A DNA stretch of 64,000 bases from Rhizodiscina lignyota. Lineage: Eukaryota > Ascomycota > Dothideomycetes > Aulographales > Rhizodiscinaceae. Location of the stretch: contig ML978129.1 of NCBI GenBank assembly GCA_010015805.1, forward strand, positions 248,001 to 312,000, given 5' to 3'. The position numbers and the translations under genes are program-made. Shown here in pieces: positions 42,997 to 54,710 of the stretch (its first letter is position 1; each line of letters opens with the position of its first letter). The notes under the pieces were generated by a model. The model did not search any database. It had not been told where the DNA came from and was given only the letters and a program-made list of their open reading frames with translations.

Positions 42997-43728
42997 TCAA
43001 AACTCCTCAAAGAGGACTTGGTACTCCATGTCTCTCAATATACCAAGATGCTCTTCTTGAAAATCCTCACTGTATTCCCACGGGGAATCCTCCGGAGGAG
43101 AATAGAGCTCCGTGGGTCTCTGGAGGAGAGGAAGAGGAGCCGGAGGGGAAGCGGCGACCGGGCCAGAGAACAAAAGAGAAAGTGAAGAGGAGGCGGAGGC
43201 GGAGGTAGGAGGAGTGAACGAAGGAGAGAGCGAAGGAGGGGCGGAGGTAGGAGGAATGGAAGAAGGAATGGAAGAAGCGACGGAAGAAGGGATGGCAGGA
43301 GGAATGAAACGAGGAGCCATAGGATGAGCAAATGGAGGAGCAGGAGGAGCAAAGGGAAGAGCAGGAGAAGCCAAGGGAAAGGCAGGAGAAGCCAGGGGAG
43401 AAGCGGGAGGAGCCAGAGGAGAAGCCAGAGGAGAAGCCGCAGGCATTTGTACTGGCTCATCGGAGCCAGTTTCGTACTGCTCATGGGCCATTGCCGCAAG
43501 AGTTCGCCGTTTTCTCGCGGTGTACTTCCGCGTTTTTCTGGCGATTTGCGCCCGAGTTAGAGGTGCGCGCGGCTCTGTCGCATGGTTGTTGGCATCACCG
43601 TTGGATGCCGTTTCGAGTATACCGAGAGCCTGTGTGTTGCTCGCCGGCTTGGCCTTCTGGGCTCTCCTTGATTTTGCCTTGCGCCTAGCAGCGGCAACGG
43701 TCTCGCCCTGTTGAGCGCGGTTGTCCAT
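42997..43728 (-). CDS. Pro/Ala/Ser-rich low-complexity protein
   Basis: The product is 243 residues in one exon from ATG 43728. The N-terminus is basic and Ala-rich (AAARRKAKSRRAQKAKPA and ARKTRKYTARKRR), compatible with nuclear targeting. The middle (about 95-140) consists of repeated ASPLASPLAPP-, FPLASPALPFAPP-like units, encoded by a GGAGAAGCC-rich tandem tract on the plus strand (43330-43445). Ser/Pro-rich sequence follows, and the last 35 residues are acidic with aromatic residues (WEYSEDFQEEHLGILRDMEY), which are not low-complexity and may be a binding peptide. I recognise no family. The structured ends, with a repeat only in the middle, argue that it is a real gene, but conservation would have to confirm it. 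Confidence 0.5.
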   Translation of the reverse strand: MDNRAQQGETVAAARRKAKSRRAQKAKPASNTQALGILETASNGDANNHATEPRAPLTRAQIARKTRKYTARKRRTLAAMAHEQYETGSDEPVQMPAASPLASPLAPPASPLASPAFPLASPALPFAPPAPPFAHPMAPRFIPPAIPSSVASSIPSSIPPTSAPPSLSPSFTPPTSASASSSLSLLFSGPVAASPPAPLPLLQRPTELYSPPEDSPWEYSEDFQEEHLGILRDMEYQVLFEEF

Positions 43729-45650
43729 TTTTCAGAGGTTTATGTGGAGTGCTTGAGAGTATGGTTGAAAGTTTGGATCGATCTGACGTTGGATCTCCGT
43801 TAGAGCCTTGAACACCTTCGTGAAGATTTGATTTACTTACTGTTGGGTTGCTTGGAGTTGCGGGAGGCGTGTAAATCGTCACTGTGTTCTACCTGGGCAA
43901 GGTGATGCTTGATGGTTTAGAAAATATGTGAAGAGATGAGAAAAGTTTATAGTCGGCGGGAGCTTGGGATTGATGGAATTTCAGGCCAAGTCAATAGAGC
44001 ACGTATCTTGCGTGAGTCAGTGCGGAGCAAACCAGAGTGTGGGATCTTGCTTGGGCCTCCAACCACGTACTAGCTATATCAGAGATGCTAGGTACCTGCA
44101 CTGGCGAGCGTGGAGTGACATTCTCAAACCCGGGCTCCTCATTTGTCACAAGAGCCAAAGCCACCGCGAGCCCCCTTTCCTTTCGCAACGCCCCCTCTCT
44201 TTTCCTTCGGTACGCCTCAGCCACGCAAGCTGCACATGACCACCGACAGCCAGCACCGGCAACATGATTCGGGACAAGAGAATAAGCTCTGACGACGACT
44301 AGAATGGTTACAGCAACTACATTGGTAGCATCCAGAGAGCATCGTGATAATGTCAGCGTATCGGTAATATCGGACGAAACGAAAGCCCGGAGGCGGAAAG
44401 GGCGACTGACAGGAATCCAAGCGAGAGCAGTACCCATCAACTGTGCCTCGATGCGACAGTCCCAACATGAGGGCATTTGTCAGGATGCGAATGAGGGGTC
44501 ACAGTATGTTGGGTAGCGTAAGGTGCTGGAACAAGCCAGTGCGCGTCGAGGGGCATATCTGCAGCGAAAGGAGTAGTTCTGCTATCCTCGAAATCAGCAA
44601 ATGCTAACAGTACGCTATGCCATCACTCAACAGCAACCAATGTTGACAGCACGATGCGACAGTCGGCGGGTCGGTTTTTACGTCGAGCAACGAAGCACAG
44701 GCAGCAACAGACCACATCGTGTGGGAGCCTGAAGCGGTCGACGACAATTCGGGGGTGACGACACCAATAGATGGAGCGGTCAATGACAACGACGGAGGAA
44801 GGTGCCAAAAGAGAAGGATACCGTTATAGAGGGAGGCCAGGGATACCAGAAGCGTCAACATGGAACATTAATGCGCGGTCCAGCCTCGAAGCATTGGTAC
44901 TTCCGGCGCTGGCAAGGCAGCATGAGGCCCCGCGACGAGAACGGTTGTCGAGGAGATTGCTCGGATGTTGCATACCTCAACTACCACAGCAACATCGACT
45001 ATGATGGTTCACATAGCGGGAATCGTGATCCGGATACTGTGGCAACAGGAAGCCCATTGAGAGAAACTTGCGCGGATGGAGTCGCCACTGTTCTCTTTGC
45101 TTTACGACTCCATGTCAATGGGATGCGCTTTCGTAAGCTCTTTAGTCTTTGTGTATAGCGCCATTCTGGTCTCTTGAGGTGGCAGGGCTAGTGCCATAGT
45201 CACATTCGATCCACGCCAGGAACCCAAGGATAGTGGAGGCATACACTATGCTAGGAATCTCTAGCATCTCTTCACGATACTGTTCGAAATCCGGAGAAAT
45301 ATTCTCATATTACTGTGGCAGCACCATGCTACAAAGGCAAGGAAACTGTAACCACGTTCGACCCGAAGGAGTCGGCGCTGATGTGTGGCCATCTTGAGTC
45401 GACTGAGGGCTTCCAAAGGGGTTTAAAGGTGTCGAAACATGATGCAGTCATTGAACGTTGTCCCATCCTCATAATTGTTGCCAGCTTCTTCATGAAAAGA
45501 ACGTGAAATTGGTCGCTTGAGGTTGAAGCTGGCACAACTAGCCCCCGAGGTTTTCCCTTTTTGTGAGCGTGGTACACGTGGTGACCAAAACCATCCATCG
45601 ATCCGTGCTCAGAATATCACCAAAACTGGTGATTATGTCATAGTCACCGA

Positions 45651-45663
45651 GGGTTAGGGTTTA
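45651..45663 (+). repeat. Telomere-like motif, about two TTAGGG units
   Basis: GGGTTAGGGTTTA matches about two units of the fungal telomere repeat TTAGGG. It is too short to be a telomere and lies in non-coding DNA. Confidence 0.4.
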
Positions 45664-45931
45664 CAGCTCGAACTTTAATGCAGAGACATCAGACCATGTG
45701 TCTACAGCAGCGGTTGGCTTTCACTGTTCATTGAAAGCTTAGAGAAACCCTTGAGAAGTTCATGCTTTAAAATAGCGCTCAATTTTATTTAAGAGTACGG
45801 AGTATCGTATACTACTCTGTTGGTCTATTGAGTGGCTATATACTTGTACTACTAGCTCTTAGATGGTTATTCTTCCTTAGATGGTATCTCTTAATCCTCT
45901 TAATGACGTTTGATATAAGCTTTTTGTCCCT

Positions 45932-45957
45932 TTTATTTTATTTTATTTTAATTTTAT
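45932..45957 (+). repeat. TTTTA microsatellite
   Basis: About five units of TTTTA within an AT-rich stretch. Slightly imperfect at its end. Confidence 0.7.
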
Positions 45958-46626
45958 TCCTTTTTTCCCTTTGGGGAGGCTTCGCGAGGTTGACTACGAA
46001 TGTGGCCGCAATCTAGATCAGCGCAAAGAGCAGTCCACCCACTCCGAGCCATTTTTGCACGCCGAAAATATATCAAGTTTTGATAATAGATGAGGAATCT
46101 CACGGAGAGGCTTTTTTTCAGTGCCTTTTATAGTAAACTCCAAAATGTGGCAACTATTGCGCATCATGACTCTAGAATTCAACGATCGGTAGGATGTGAG
46201 CGCTACTTGGTACAAACCATAAAGACCTCATCTATCAGATATCAAGGTCCAATCTGAACTCAGTGATTACGAACAGTGGGGGGCGTGGGGTTTCAAGAGG
46301 ATCGTTCAATTTTCAACGGGCGCGGTCTACGCCTCTACAAGACCCATAACATACACAGCCACCAAAGCATTCTTTTTGTCCTGCCGGCAGTAAATGAACA
46401 AAGTCGACAAGGCATCGACATATCCCAGGTTGAAGCAGACTTATCCCAAGACCAGAAAGACGAAGTCGGATCGCTAAGATGGTATCTCATCCGCCGGACA
46501 ACATAGAAGCAAAAATCGGAAACGTTACAGTCGCGCCGCGCGAACGGCATTATCTCTCCACGCGCCAAACGAGAGAAAACGAAGCCCTTTCTACATCGAG
46601 CCCTTGACCTGGTCAAACTGCGAAAG

Positions 46627-49600
46627 CTACTCCTCCAAGACGGGCTGCACCGCCGTCCCGGCAAAGCCCTGACTCACGCTACTCTTACTCGCCTTTCTCC
46701 CCAAATTAAAAGCGCTCAGCCTCTTCTTCACACTGCCGAAGCGATTCACAGCTCCTCCTCCACTCTGCGGACTCCTCGGCATAGCGGTCTTCCCCATCTC
46801 CGCCTCCTCCACTCTATCCCGATCAACGCTAAAGCTGCGCATGCCTGTTCTGGTATCATCGACACCGACACCCTGCTGAGTGCTGCCCGCAGAGTTCAAG
46901 AATGCCCTCGGTTCTTTGGCACTCATATCAGTGGCAACCTTCTTGAGTCCCTCTCCAGCCTTCTCCGGACTCTGTGGTCGGTCTGCTGTGGGTGGACCGT
47001 CGGCCAAGTCTTGGTGCTTAACATTGAAGAAGCTTGCACGTTTCAAGAACGCAAGGCTCAACCTATTCTTCTCGTTCGGCTTGATGCGCGGCTCTGGAGC
47101 GTTCTGTGGAGAACCTCCACGGCCACTTTCGTGGGAAGGTCGCATCATCGAGGTCCGGGAAGTTATAGCATTCGGTGGAGAGAGCGGAAGGGAGTGGTTG
47201 ACAATCCAGGAGGTGGTTGGTTCCGGTGCATTGGTAATCAGAGGTGCAAGGACGTCAAGTTCTGGTGCGAAGGTCGACTCGAAGCCTGAATAGAGTAAAT
47301 TAGCATCGTATCGAATGCAAGAGAGTCAAAAGCTTTAGGGTAGGTATGAGTCAAGAGACGGGGTACACTTACGTTGCATCAGATCCGCCTGCGTTGCCTT
47401 CTGATGCGCTCTGGAGTAATGGCTGAGACAGCGCTTCAGCACTAGCGCATGGTCAATCAGCGCGACTCGCAAAGCGTTCTCAAGCGGATCTAATGGTGGC
47501 TCCTCTCTCTCCATATCGTCATCTGTCTCGGCCTCTGAATCATCATCGGCGCGCTTCGGCAGCAAGTCGCGATAATGCGACACACTGGATTCGGATGCCG
47601 GATCGACAGCGAACATGAGCGCCTCGGTGAGTGGAGTGTAGGCTGTATCGTCGCCTTCGAGGACGCGCTTCTCCAACGCAGCAAGTTCGCTTGTCTTGCG
47701 TGTTGTACGCTCGATTGCTGCTTGGATGGCGGTCAAGGTGATCGTGCCGACTTCGACAATCTCGCTTCTGCGGAGAATGGTCGGGAAGGACTCTGCTGTA
47801 GTGTAGACTGTCTTCTCGACAGTTTGTTCCTTGACACCCCCTTCGCTCCCCTGGCGTCTTGTATGAGAAGTGAAAACGTTTGGCCGCGCTAACAAATGGT
47901 AGTCCCGAACTGATTGCGCAACCTTGGCACGTTGATATACAGGGTGCAACAAGTCCTTCTGTGGACTGACAGGGAAGACTTGTAGGTACTGGCCCTCCAG
48001 ATCTTCCTCGGTGCCTGAGCCAAGGATTTGTGCGGATGGATGCTGCTGCTGTAAACGGTCTTTGAAGCTCTCCAGACGGTCAGCCGCAGTGCCTTGAAAG
48101 ATGAACTGCTTATCTCTGAGAGTTGGCGGGAAGCCAAGACCCTTATAGACAACGCGGAAGTATCGCGGACTGTGCTGTTCGCCCTTGCTTATGCTTTCGT
48201 AGATCGTGGCCATCGCCCTTTGCGTACGGGCGAGCTTGGCAAAGTCAAAAATATTCTGTTCATATTGCGTCGAGAGTTCGATGTAGCACCCAAGCGCATT
48301 GTCCCAGGATTGTCCATCCTCAAAGTGCTTTATCATCTGGAAGTAGAGTTGCTCTTTTCTTTCGAAGGCGGTTTGTGTTGGGAATTGCGGGTCCTCAAGG
48401 GGCTCTAAGAGGCCATTAGGATCCCAGTCATACAACTCCGCGTGTAAGCGTAGAGCAAGGCCTGCTTCAGTGTTGTTTTTGGCGTCTGTCTGAATGGAGG
48501 CAAGCTGGTGAACATAGCGAATATAGATGTCTTCTCGGTGCATGTCCTTCAGGAATTCCATGAGATGCAAGGTGTCCATGATGCGGAATGCTTCGCCAAT
48601 TGACTCAACGCCGTGAACAGCGGCTAGAAGATCGAGCAGCTCATCAATCGTGGCGACAAGCGACTTGACAGCAACCAGTAGTGGCTCCTCATCTTTGTGC
48701 GCAAGAGGCTCGAACAGATTCAGAAGTTCTCCGATGAACAGCTTCTGCACAATCGTCTCTGTCGGATTCTTTGTCTTGAACAGTCGGTCGAGGCAGTCGA
48801 TCATCTCAGCTTGAATGAGGCTCAAGTCTTGACTGAGCGTCCATTCACTGACGATCATTGTTTGCAGCACGCTTGTTGCAACACTGCGCAGGCCTTCATG
48901 GACGCTGAGGCACAACTCCACAATGGGCGCAACCAAGCCAGGAACATATTGGACCTGGTAGCCGCCAAGCTTCTCCAAGCCGTATTGCTGCCTGTCTTCG
49001 GAGCTTGTTTCCCATCCGATAGCTTCCCAGCTGCGTCGCAACAGATCGGCTCCCTGCTCGCGAACATCGCCAGCAATCTTCCAGACTGCTCTGCGCTTTT
49101 GCTCAGGGAAAGTTTCAAGTGCCAAAGCGTCACTGCCAACCAGCTTGAGCAGGGCATCAAAGAATGCTCGCCACAGCTCAGTATTGAACTGGTCGGCATC
49201 GTCTGGGTGAGGCAGAAAGAGGTCGATCAGATTGCTGGAGAGTTTCTCGAGCGATCGCATCGCAGATCTGTGATGGTAGATGTGCAAACTCAGCCACGAC
49301 CGAGGGAATGCATCTCCATCCAAGATTGAAATGTAGACTTGCAACGCGCTGAACAGGAACTCTGCCAGATCAGACTCGCCGAGGTCAAGGTGAATTAAGG
49401 TTGGAAGATTCGTTGTTCCGGCGAGTACCGAGGCGATCTCGATTAGTGCCTCATCGAAATCTGTCTCCGCCAAGATCGGTCGTGAAGGGAAAGGATAAGA
49501 AGTGGGGAAGAGTAGGGACAGACTCTTCTTTGGTGTTCTTGGTACAGCCTGTATTACACGATAGGAGTCCACAAGCTTAGGGATATAGTCGCAAGCTTCT

Positions 49601-52600
49601 TGACCTAGCTCGTTGACCTGAGATGCGACTACCGAGCAACATAGCCGGACTTGCTCTCTCCACTGCTCGGTGACTGCGTCTGTCTTTCCCCAGTAAGGTG
49701 CCAGCCACCGAACGGTATTTACAAGCAGTGCTCGCCTGTTCTCTGGAACCTTGAAGACGTCGAGCTCGGAAAGATGTATGATCAATACCAGTTTGTACAG
49801 GATGAGCTTTCCGTGCACACCTGCACATGAATCGATGAAGTCGGTGACCAGTTGCAAAATCTCTGTGGCCGTCATCACGCTTGTGAGTTCCGGGATCCAG
49901 GTATGGAAATGCTGTACAACCAATGTCTTTGTGCCAATCAAGATTGGGGTCGGATTGATCATCAGGCTCTCTAGAGACTTGAAGATATTTTGCAAGTCTC
50001 TAGTGAACGCTGCATTTGCACTTGAGCTTCCGCTGCCAGTCTCCTTGGCCTTCTGTTTCAGCTGCGGATGAGTGATGAATTTGAATATGTGGGATCCGAC
50101 TTTGAAAGTTGCGCGAAGCTTTCGTGACGCCTCGGAGTCGACTGGGTTCCCAAGAAGCCGGTGGAATGGCTTCATGATACCTGCCGCGGCTTCGGGTTGC
50201 TTGAACTTTGCATCCGCATACTGATCGACAAGAGGTCCGAGATTGAATCGTCGGTCGTGGACGATTCCAAGAACGAAAACGAGTGCACTAAAGACTAGAT
50301 CTTCGATTTCCTGCGAACCAGCGTAGTCTACGAGGATCTCGAAAAGAGCATCGAAGACTTCGTTCAGAAGTTTGACAATCTCGATTTCAGGGACGAACAC
50401 GAATCGCTTCAGTAGAGTCTTGAGATCATCGGCGCTGCTCTGAGACCACTTCAACAACCCCAGTAAGGTTGGATCCTGAGAGTATTTCGTGCTGCAAAGG
50501 TAGGTCCTAACGTGCAGCGAGGCCATCGTTGGAGCTGCACCTTCGCTGGGTTTCGGAGCATCCCATGGAAGCGCCAAGTACGCGCCACGACCTGAAATCA
50601 TACTGGACGTATATTCATCGTAGCTGTATAACGAAAGGGTATGCGGTCCGTCTCTTACGAAGGCTCCATCCAACCAAAGCGGCATCCAGCAAAGTGCAAA
50701 CGGAAAGCCTGGCGCATCGGCAATGCTCATGACAATATGGCAACCCGGGACATCGTCGGGGGCAATGGCGAGTCTGATGGTGAGGTTCCACGGTTCTCCC
50801 CTCTCTACAGCAGTTGTCCGCCATGCAGTGTGGCCTGCACTATTGCATGATGGGTAAATACAATTTTCTATTCTCTCACCTGTCGATCTCCGAACTTCAA
50901 GAGTGAGCTGCAGGTTTGCGAGTGATGTGGCCTGCGTCATGGACGCCGTGCCAAACTTAGGGTGCGCAAGATATGTGCTTTTTGATACGACAGCCTCGGA
51001 GAGTGTCAGATAAATATCACTTCGTGATTTGGTTGGCGCGCCGGAGAAGCCGATTTTCTTGGTCGGATTGACGTTGAGGAGCAATGTTGGCGTCTTCTGG
51101 ATAAGTGCTTCGACGTCGTCGTGCGTGAACGATTTTACGGAGACACCTAACGGGTGGGTGAATTTGAAAGTTTTGTAGTGCCCCGACACGCTTGGTAGCA
51201 ACTCGGGAATCAAATCGTCCCAAGTCTCATCTGGATCGCTTTTCTCCTCAATAGAGTATGATGGGGACCAGAATGACGCCGTAAGTTCTGCCTCATCATC
51301 TCGCCTCATAATTTCATCCACTCGCAAAACTGAAGTTGCTACCGTCCGCTTAACGAACTTCTGCTCCTTAGCTGACGGTGTTCGCGGCGGTTTCGCAGAG
51401 TTTGGCCGGGGTTCCGCAGGTCGGTCTCTGACTGCGCTGGGAGAAGTCGCGTTCCCGGGGGATTGTTTTGCACCCCAAATGCTTCGCCTACCGCCTCTCA
51501 CAGATCCCGTCTGCACTCCAGTCATGTTTGCTGGCTGGTCCGAGGTGCTGTCGCGTGACATTGAAGGCCGAGGATGTCCGTCGTGGAAGTGCTCATTTGA
51601 CAGTACCTTGAAAACGAGATACAGCTCAGAGCCAGTACCTGCGCCTTCTCCAATATCCGTACCACTCAGGTCTGCAAACAGCGTCTTCATGTTGACGTCG
51701 GCGTTGAGGTGCGCATTCGAGATATCCATAGCGAAGACTTCTGAGATGGGCCTAAGTGGCTCGCCGGGGACCTTTAAGCAAAGATGAATTGCCATAGTCG
51801 TCGACGTACTGACTTCTCCGAACGAGTTTGAGAGGGCTACAAACAGATGATGCATGATGTGTTCATCTACCGGCGGCTGTGGTCGCTCGATGAGGAGACT
51901 CATCTCTGACTGCAACTTGCTAATCTCAACTGGCGAGTCATCGCTCGTTAGTATCCGACCTCTCTGGGATGGACTTCGCACGATGACCTCTCCAGAGAGC
52001 ATACGATTGCCTGCCACGAGACCCCAGACAGTTCGCTCTCGTAGTTTCCGGAGCTCATAAGCTGTCAAGACCTTGTGTAGAAGCTGCCTCCTTGCAGTAT
52101 CCAGTCGTTGTACTAAGCTCGACATCTTGTCTAATGAGGTGTAATGTCGCGCGAGGAGCAACTCATGCACTTTTGTCGAGTGCCATTCCCGTAGACACGA
52201 TGCTATTTCGTCAACCAACGGTTCTTGCGCGGAGGTAGGTGTCTCGTCTCCAATCTTGAGCATCGGTACTGGTGCTGGCGGCTTCGTGCCACTGTGTTCG
52301 CGAACGGAGGCTATGGACATCGGGGAGAGGGGAACGTTGATGGGTTGAGATGCTTGACTTGTTCGTGCCGGAAGACTCGCCAATTTCATACTGTCCACAA
52401 GGGCAGACCTTTTCTGAGTCGTGGATGGCGGTCGGCCTTCCTCCTGGCGGTTGTTGCGGTACTTAATAGGTGTACTGCCGTCTACATCTGGCACAGGTGG
52501 CACAGGCGACGAACTGTGGGTGGGTGTGAGAACGCCATTGATCTCGCGACTCGCATTCGTTGCTGAGCGTGAGTGGCCGGCAGACATCCCAAGTTCGTCA

Positions 52601-52887
52601 GTCTTCCGTCTATCCTCCCCCAGCACCTCGCGGATCTCCACACAACATTTTGGAAAGACGCCAGAAAAGACTCGCGCCTCAAGCGTTTGTCCCTTCACGC
52701 TCGTCAGACCAGCCAACAATGACGGCGGGGCCACCAGGTAGCCACGATACCACGATCCATCGTCCCCACCCTGCTCAATTATGTACAGTTCGTCTCCAAT
52801 ATCAAGAGGAAGGTCAGCGGCGGAGGAGGGCTGAAATGGGTATATGCAGACACCGAAGGCAATGCGAGGGAGTGGTCGCCAGGGCAT
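46627..52887 (-). CDS. DCK1: DOCK-family guanine nucleotide exchange factor (Dck1)
   Basis: Two exons on the minus strand, 52887-47373 and 47285-46627, encode 2057 residues; the intron is 87 nt (donor GTAAGT, acceptor TTCAG). An SH3 domain (about 5-90) starts AFGVCIYPFQPSSAADLPLDIGDEL. A Pro/Ser-rich linker follows. The DHR-1/C2 domain (about 600-790) includes RSDIYLTLSEAVV and TLSLYSYDEYTS. Helical repeats fill the middle. The DHR-2 exchange domain (about 1445-1830) includes FLKDMHREDIYIRYVHQLA, the ALRLHAELYDW segment, SPRYFRVVYKGLGFPP and the NALRVALIDHALVLKRCL helix. The last exon adds a Ser/Pro-rich tail with no domain. DOCK proteins load GTP onto Rac/Rho5-type GTPases, usually with an ELMO partner (Lmo1 in yeast), and act in wall stress, polarity and mitophagy. 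Without the second exon the model would end in a false tail. Confidence 0.93.
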
Positions 52888-54710
52888 GGCAGCTATCGAA
52901 GTGCTCTAGGCCGTGAACACATAACGCGTGGAATAAACAATTGCTGAAGAAATGCGCACTTGAAGGCGCGAATGTGTCGTCGACCGCGTAGGGGGGTCTG
53001 TCGCGAGTAGGGAGGGCCAGCCAATCGCGTGGAGTTGCGGCGACTTTACGAGTCAATGCTGCAAGCAATGATGGAATCGAAGATGATTGCAGCGCGCAGG
53101 GAAGAGGACGAAGCGAGAGACAAGCCTGGCGCGGGGATTGAAGGTATGGTGGTGAGAAGGAGAAAGTATTTTGATAGCTCACGTCGTCCTCGCGTCTGCA
53201 AAAGCAAATCACCAGGTATAGGGATCGACTTACGGACTCCGCTTAGCTGCCAAGCAATTGTGACGGCTCGGGCATGTGCGCGCTAGGAAAATTAAACTCG
53301 CCAGCACGCCCGTCTGTGCTTGATGCTCTGTGAGAGATGCGCTCGATTAAGCTTCTTCTTTTCTTCTACACACTTTCTACACACCTCGCCGTGCTCGAGT
53401 TCTGCGCGGGTTTCAAGAAGCGTTGATCACGTCCCATGTCGTTCCTGGCCAGCTCCCCGCATGCTGTTTGGTTGTATTCATGTAACGTTCCCAGAACAGC
53501 TAGCCAGTAATCTCTCCTGCATGAGGCAGATGAGCCGGAGCAGCAAGCGACTGGCAATCACAGACATTCGCAGCTGATACCTATCCTCAGTTGCTGCTCT
53601 CAATGGACCTCGCCTTTGAGACACCCTGAGATGGCTGGCCTTGCCAGGATCACGAAAGATAGTCGAGTCGTTCGGCGAGTTCGGCGAGCGCGGCTTCTCG
53701 GGGCGTAGAAGATCTCCTACAGAGGCATCCCACGGACCAAAGCCGTGGCTTAATGAGCTGTCCTGCACGCTTTTTGTTGGCACGGCGAAGGATGGCTTGA
53801 TGGAGCAATGACGCCTTCTCACCGACAGCTAGTCTATCCCCAGACTCTGTCCTACATGTGGAAAACTTGCAGAAGCAGTCGACTTTATAGGAAGCTCAGG
53901 CAGAGTGTCACCAGGGCACGAATGATCTCCGCCCTCCCGTCAGGAGCATTTTTCCTTGGAAGTTATCAAGGCACCCTGCAAGAAATGGAGAGACCAGGGC
54001 AAGGGAGGACGACGCCCTCTTTCCCGGGGGATATTTTGCCGATGTATCCTGATAACTTGTCCGAATGTAGTCAGGGGGTTTGGACATGTGCTTGCCCTCC
54101 TTGCATTAGTGATTGCTTCAGGGGCGTCTTCGTCTTGAATTTACCATCGAGATCACCATACGTAATCACCCGAAATTCAATCGTGCTTATTTTCTGAGCA
54201 TCTCGGTATGAGATAGAAGTTGAAGTTTACCCTTCTCTACTGGAGCGTCGCGGAAGATCTCAACGTCGACTCCGCAGGAAGCGGGCCGCTGTAGCTTTCT
54301 GCCCACACACATACAGGTCACCTACCTTACATCGCACTCCAATTCGCTCGATGCTGGGTAAAGCTAGCATCTAGCACGACGATCCCTCCGCAAACAAGCT
54401 CCTCCGCTGCTCGATGCCTTTTTTGATTGCTTGCTGTGGAGCAACATCGAATGTAACGTAACGGTTCACGCCCATTAGTGCGTTCGTTCCTGGATTCAAT
54501 TGCATCATGTCGATATCTGCGGAGAAGGTACCTACAGCTGTACAGTTGTTGCGCTGCAGCACCACCTTCGCTCACTGCAGGACACATGCCGGTCGCTATC
54601 GAGTATGCCCGATGTATATAATGCGGTGGCTCTTGATTATAGCCGTGTTCGCCACGATTGTGTGGAGCTTTTTCGTTTCGAGTCCAGTGCTGCAATCCGC
54701 GGCGACAAGT
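52888..54710. other. Divergent intergenic, 1.8 kb
   Basis: Upstream regions of DCK1 (-) and of the beta-mannosidase gene (+). No gene is supported; frames at 53478-54197 have no features. A TATA box lies close to the mannosidase start. Confidence 0.45.
54615..54622 (+). promoter_or_regulatory. TATA box of the beta-mannosidase gene
   Basis: TATATAAT lies 96 bp upstream of ATG 54711. Its position makes the earlier in-frame ATGs at 54612 and 54621 unlikely starts, which supports the start before the signal peptide. Confidence 0.55.

Larger units (their letters stand above)
43729..46626. other. Gene-poor stretch, 2.9 kb
   Basis: This is the longest stretch without a supported gene. Several frames of 60-160 codons exist (for example 43991-44476 minus and 44802-45158 plus) but none shows a domain, start context or splice pattern I can defend. 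From 45770 to 46000 the DNA is AT-rich with short duplications (CTTAGATGGTTAT and CTTAGATGGTATC 20 bp apart). A telomere-like motif and an A/T microsatellite are listed separately. Confidence 0.4.

Noticed and set aside
43991-44476. 161-codon minus-strand frame with a hydrophobic stretch
   Set aside because: A single weak hydrophobic segment and no other sign of coding.
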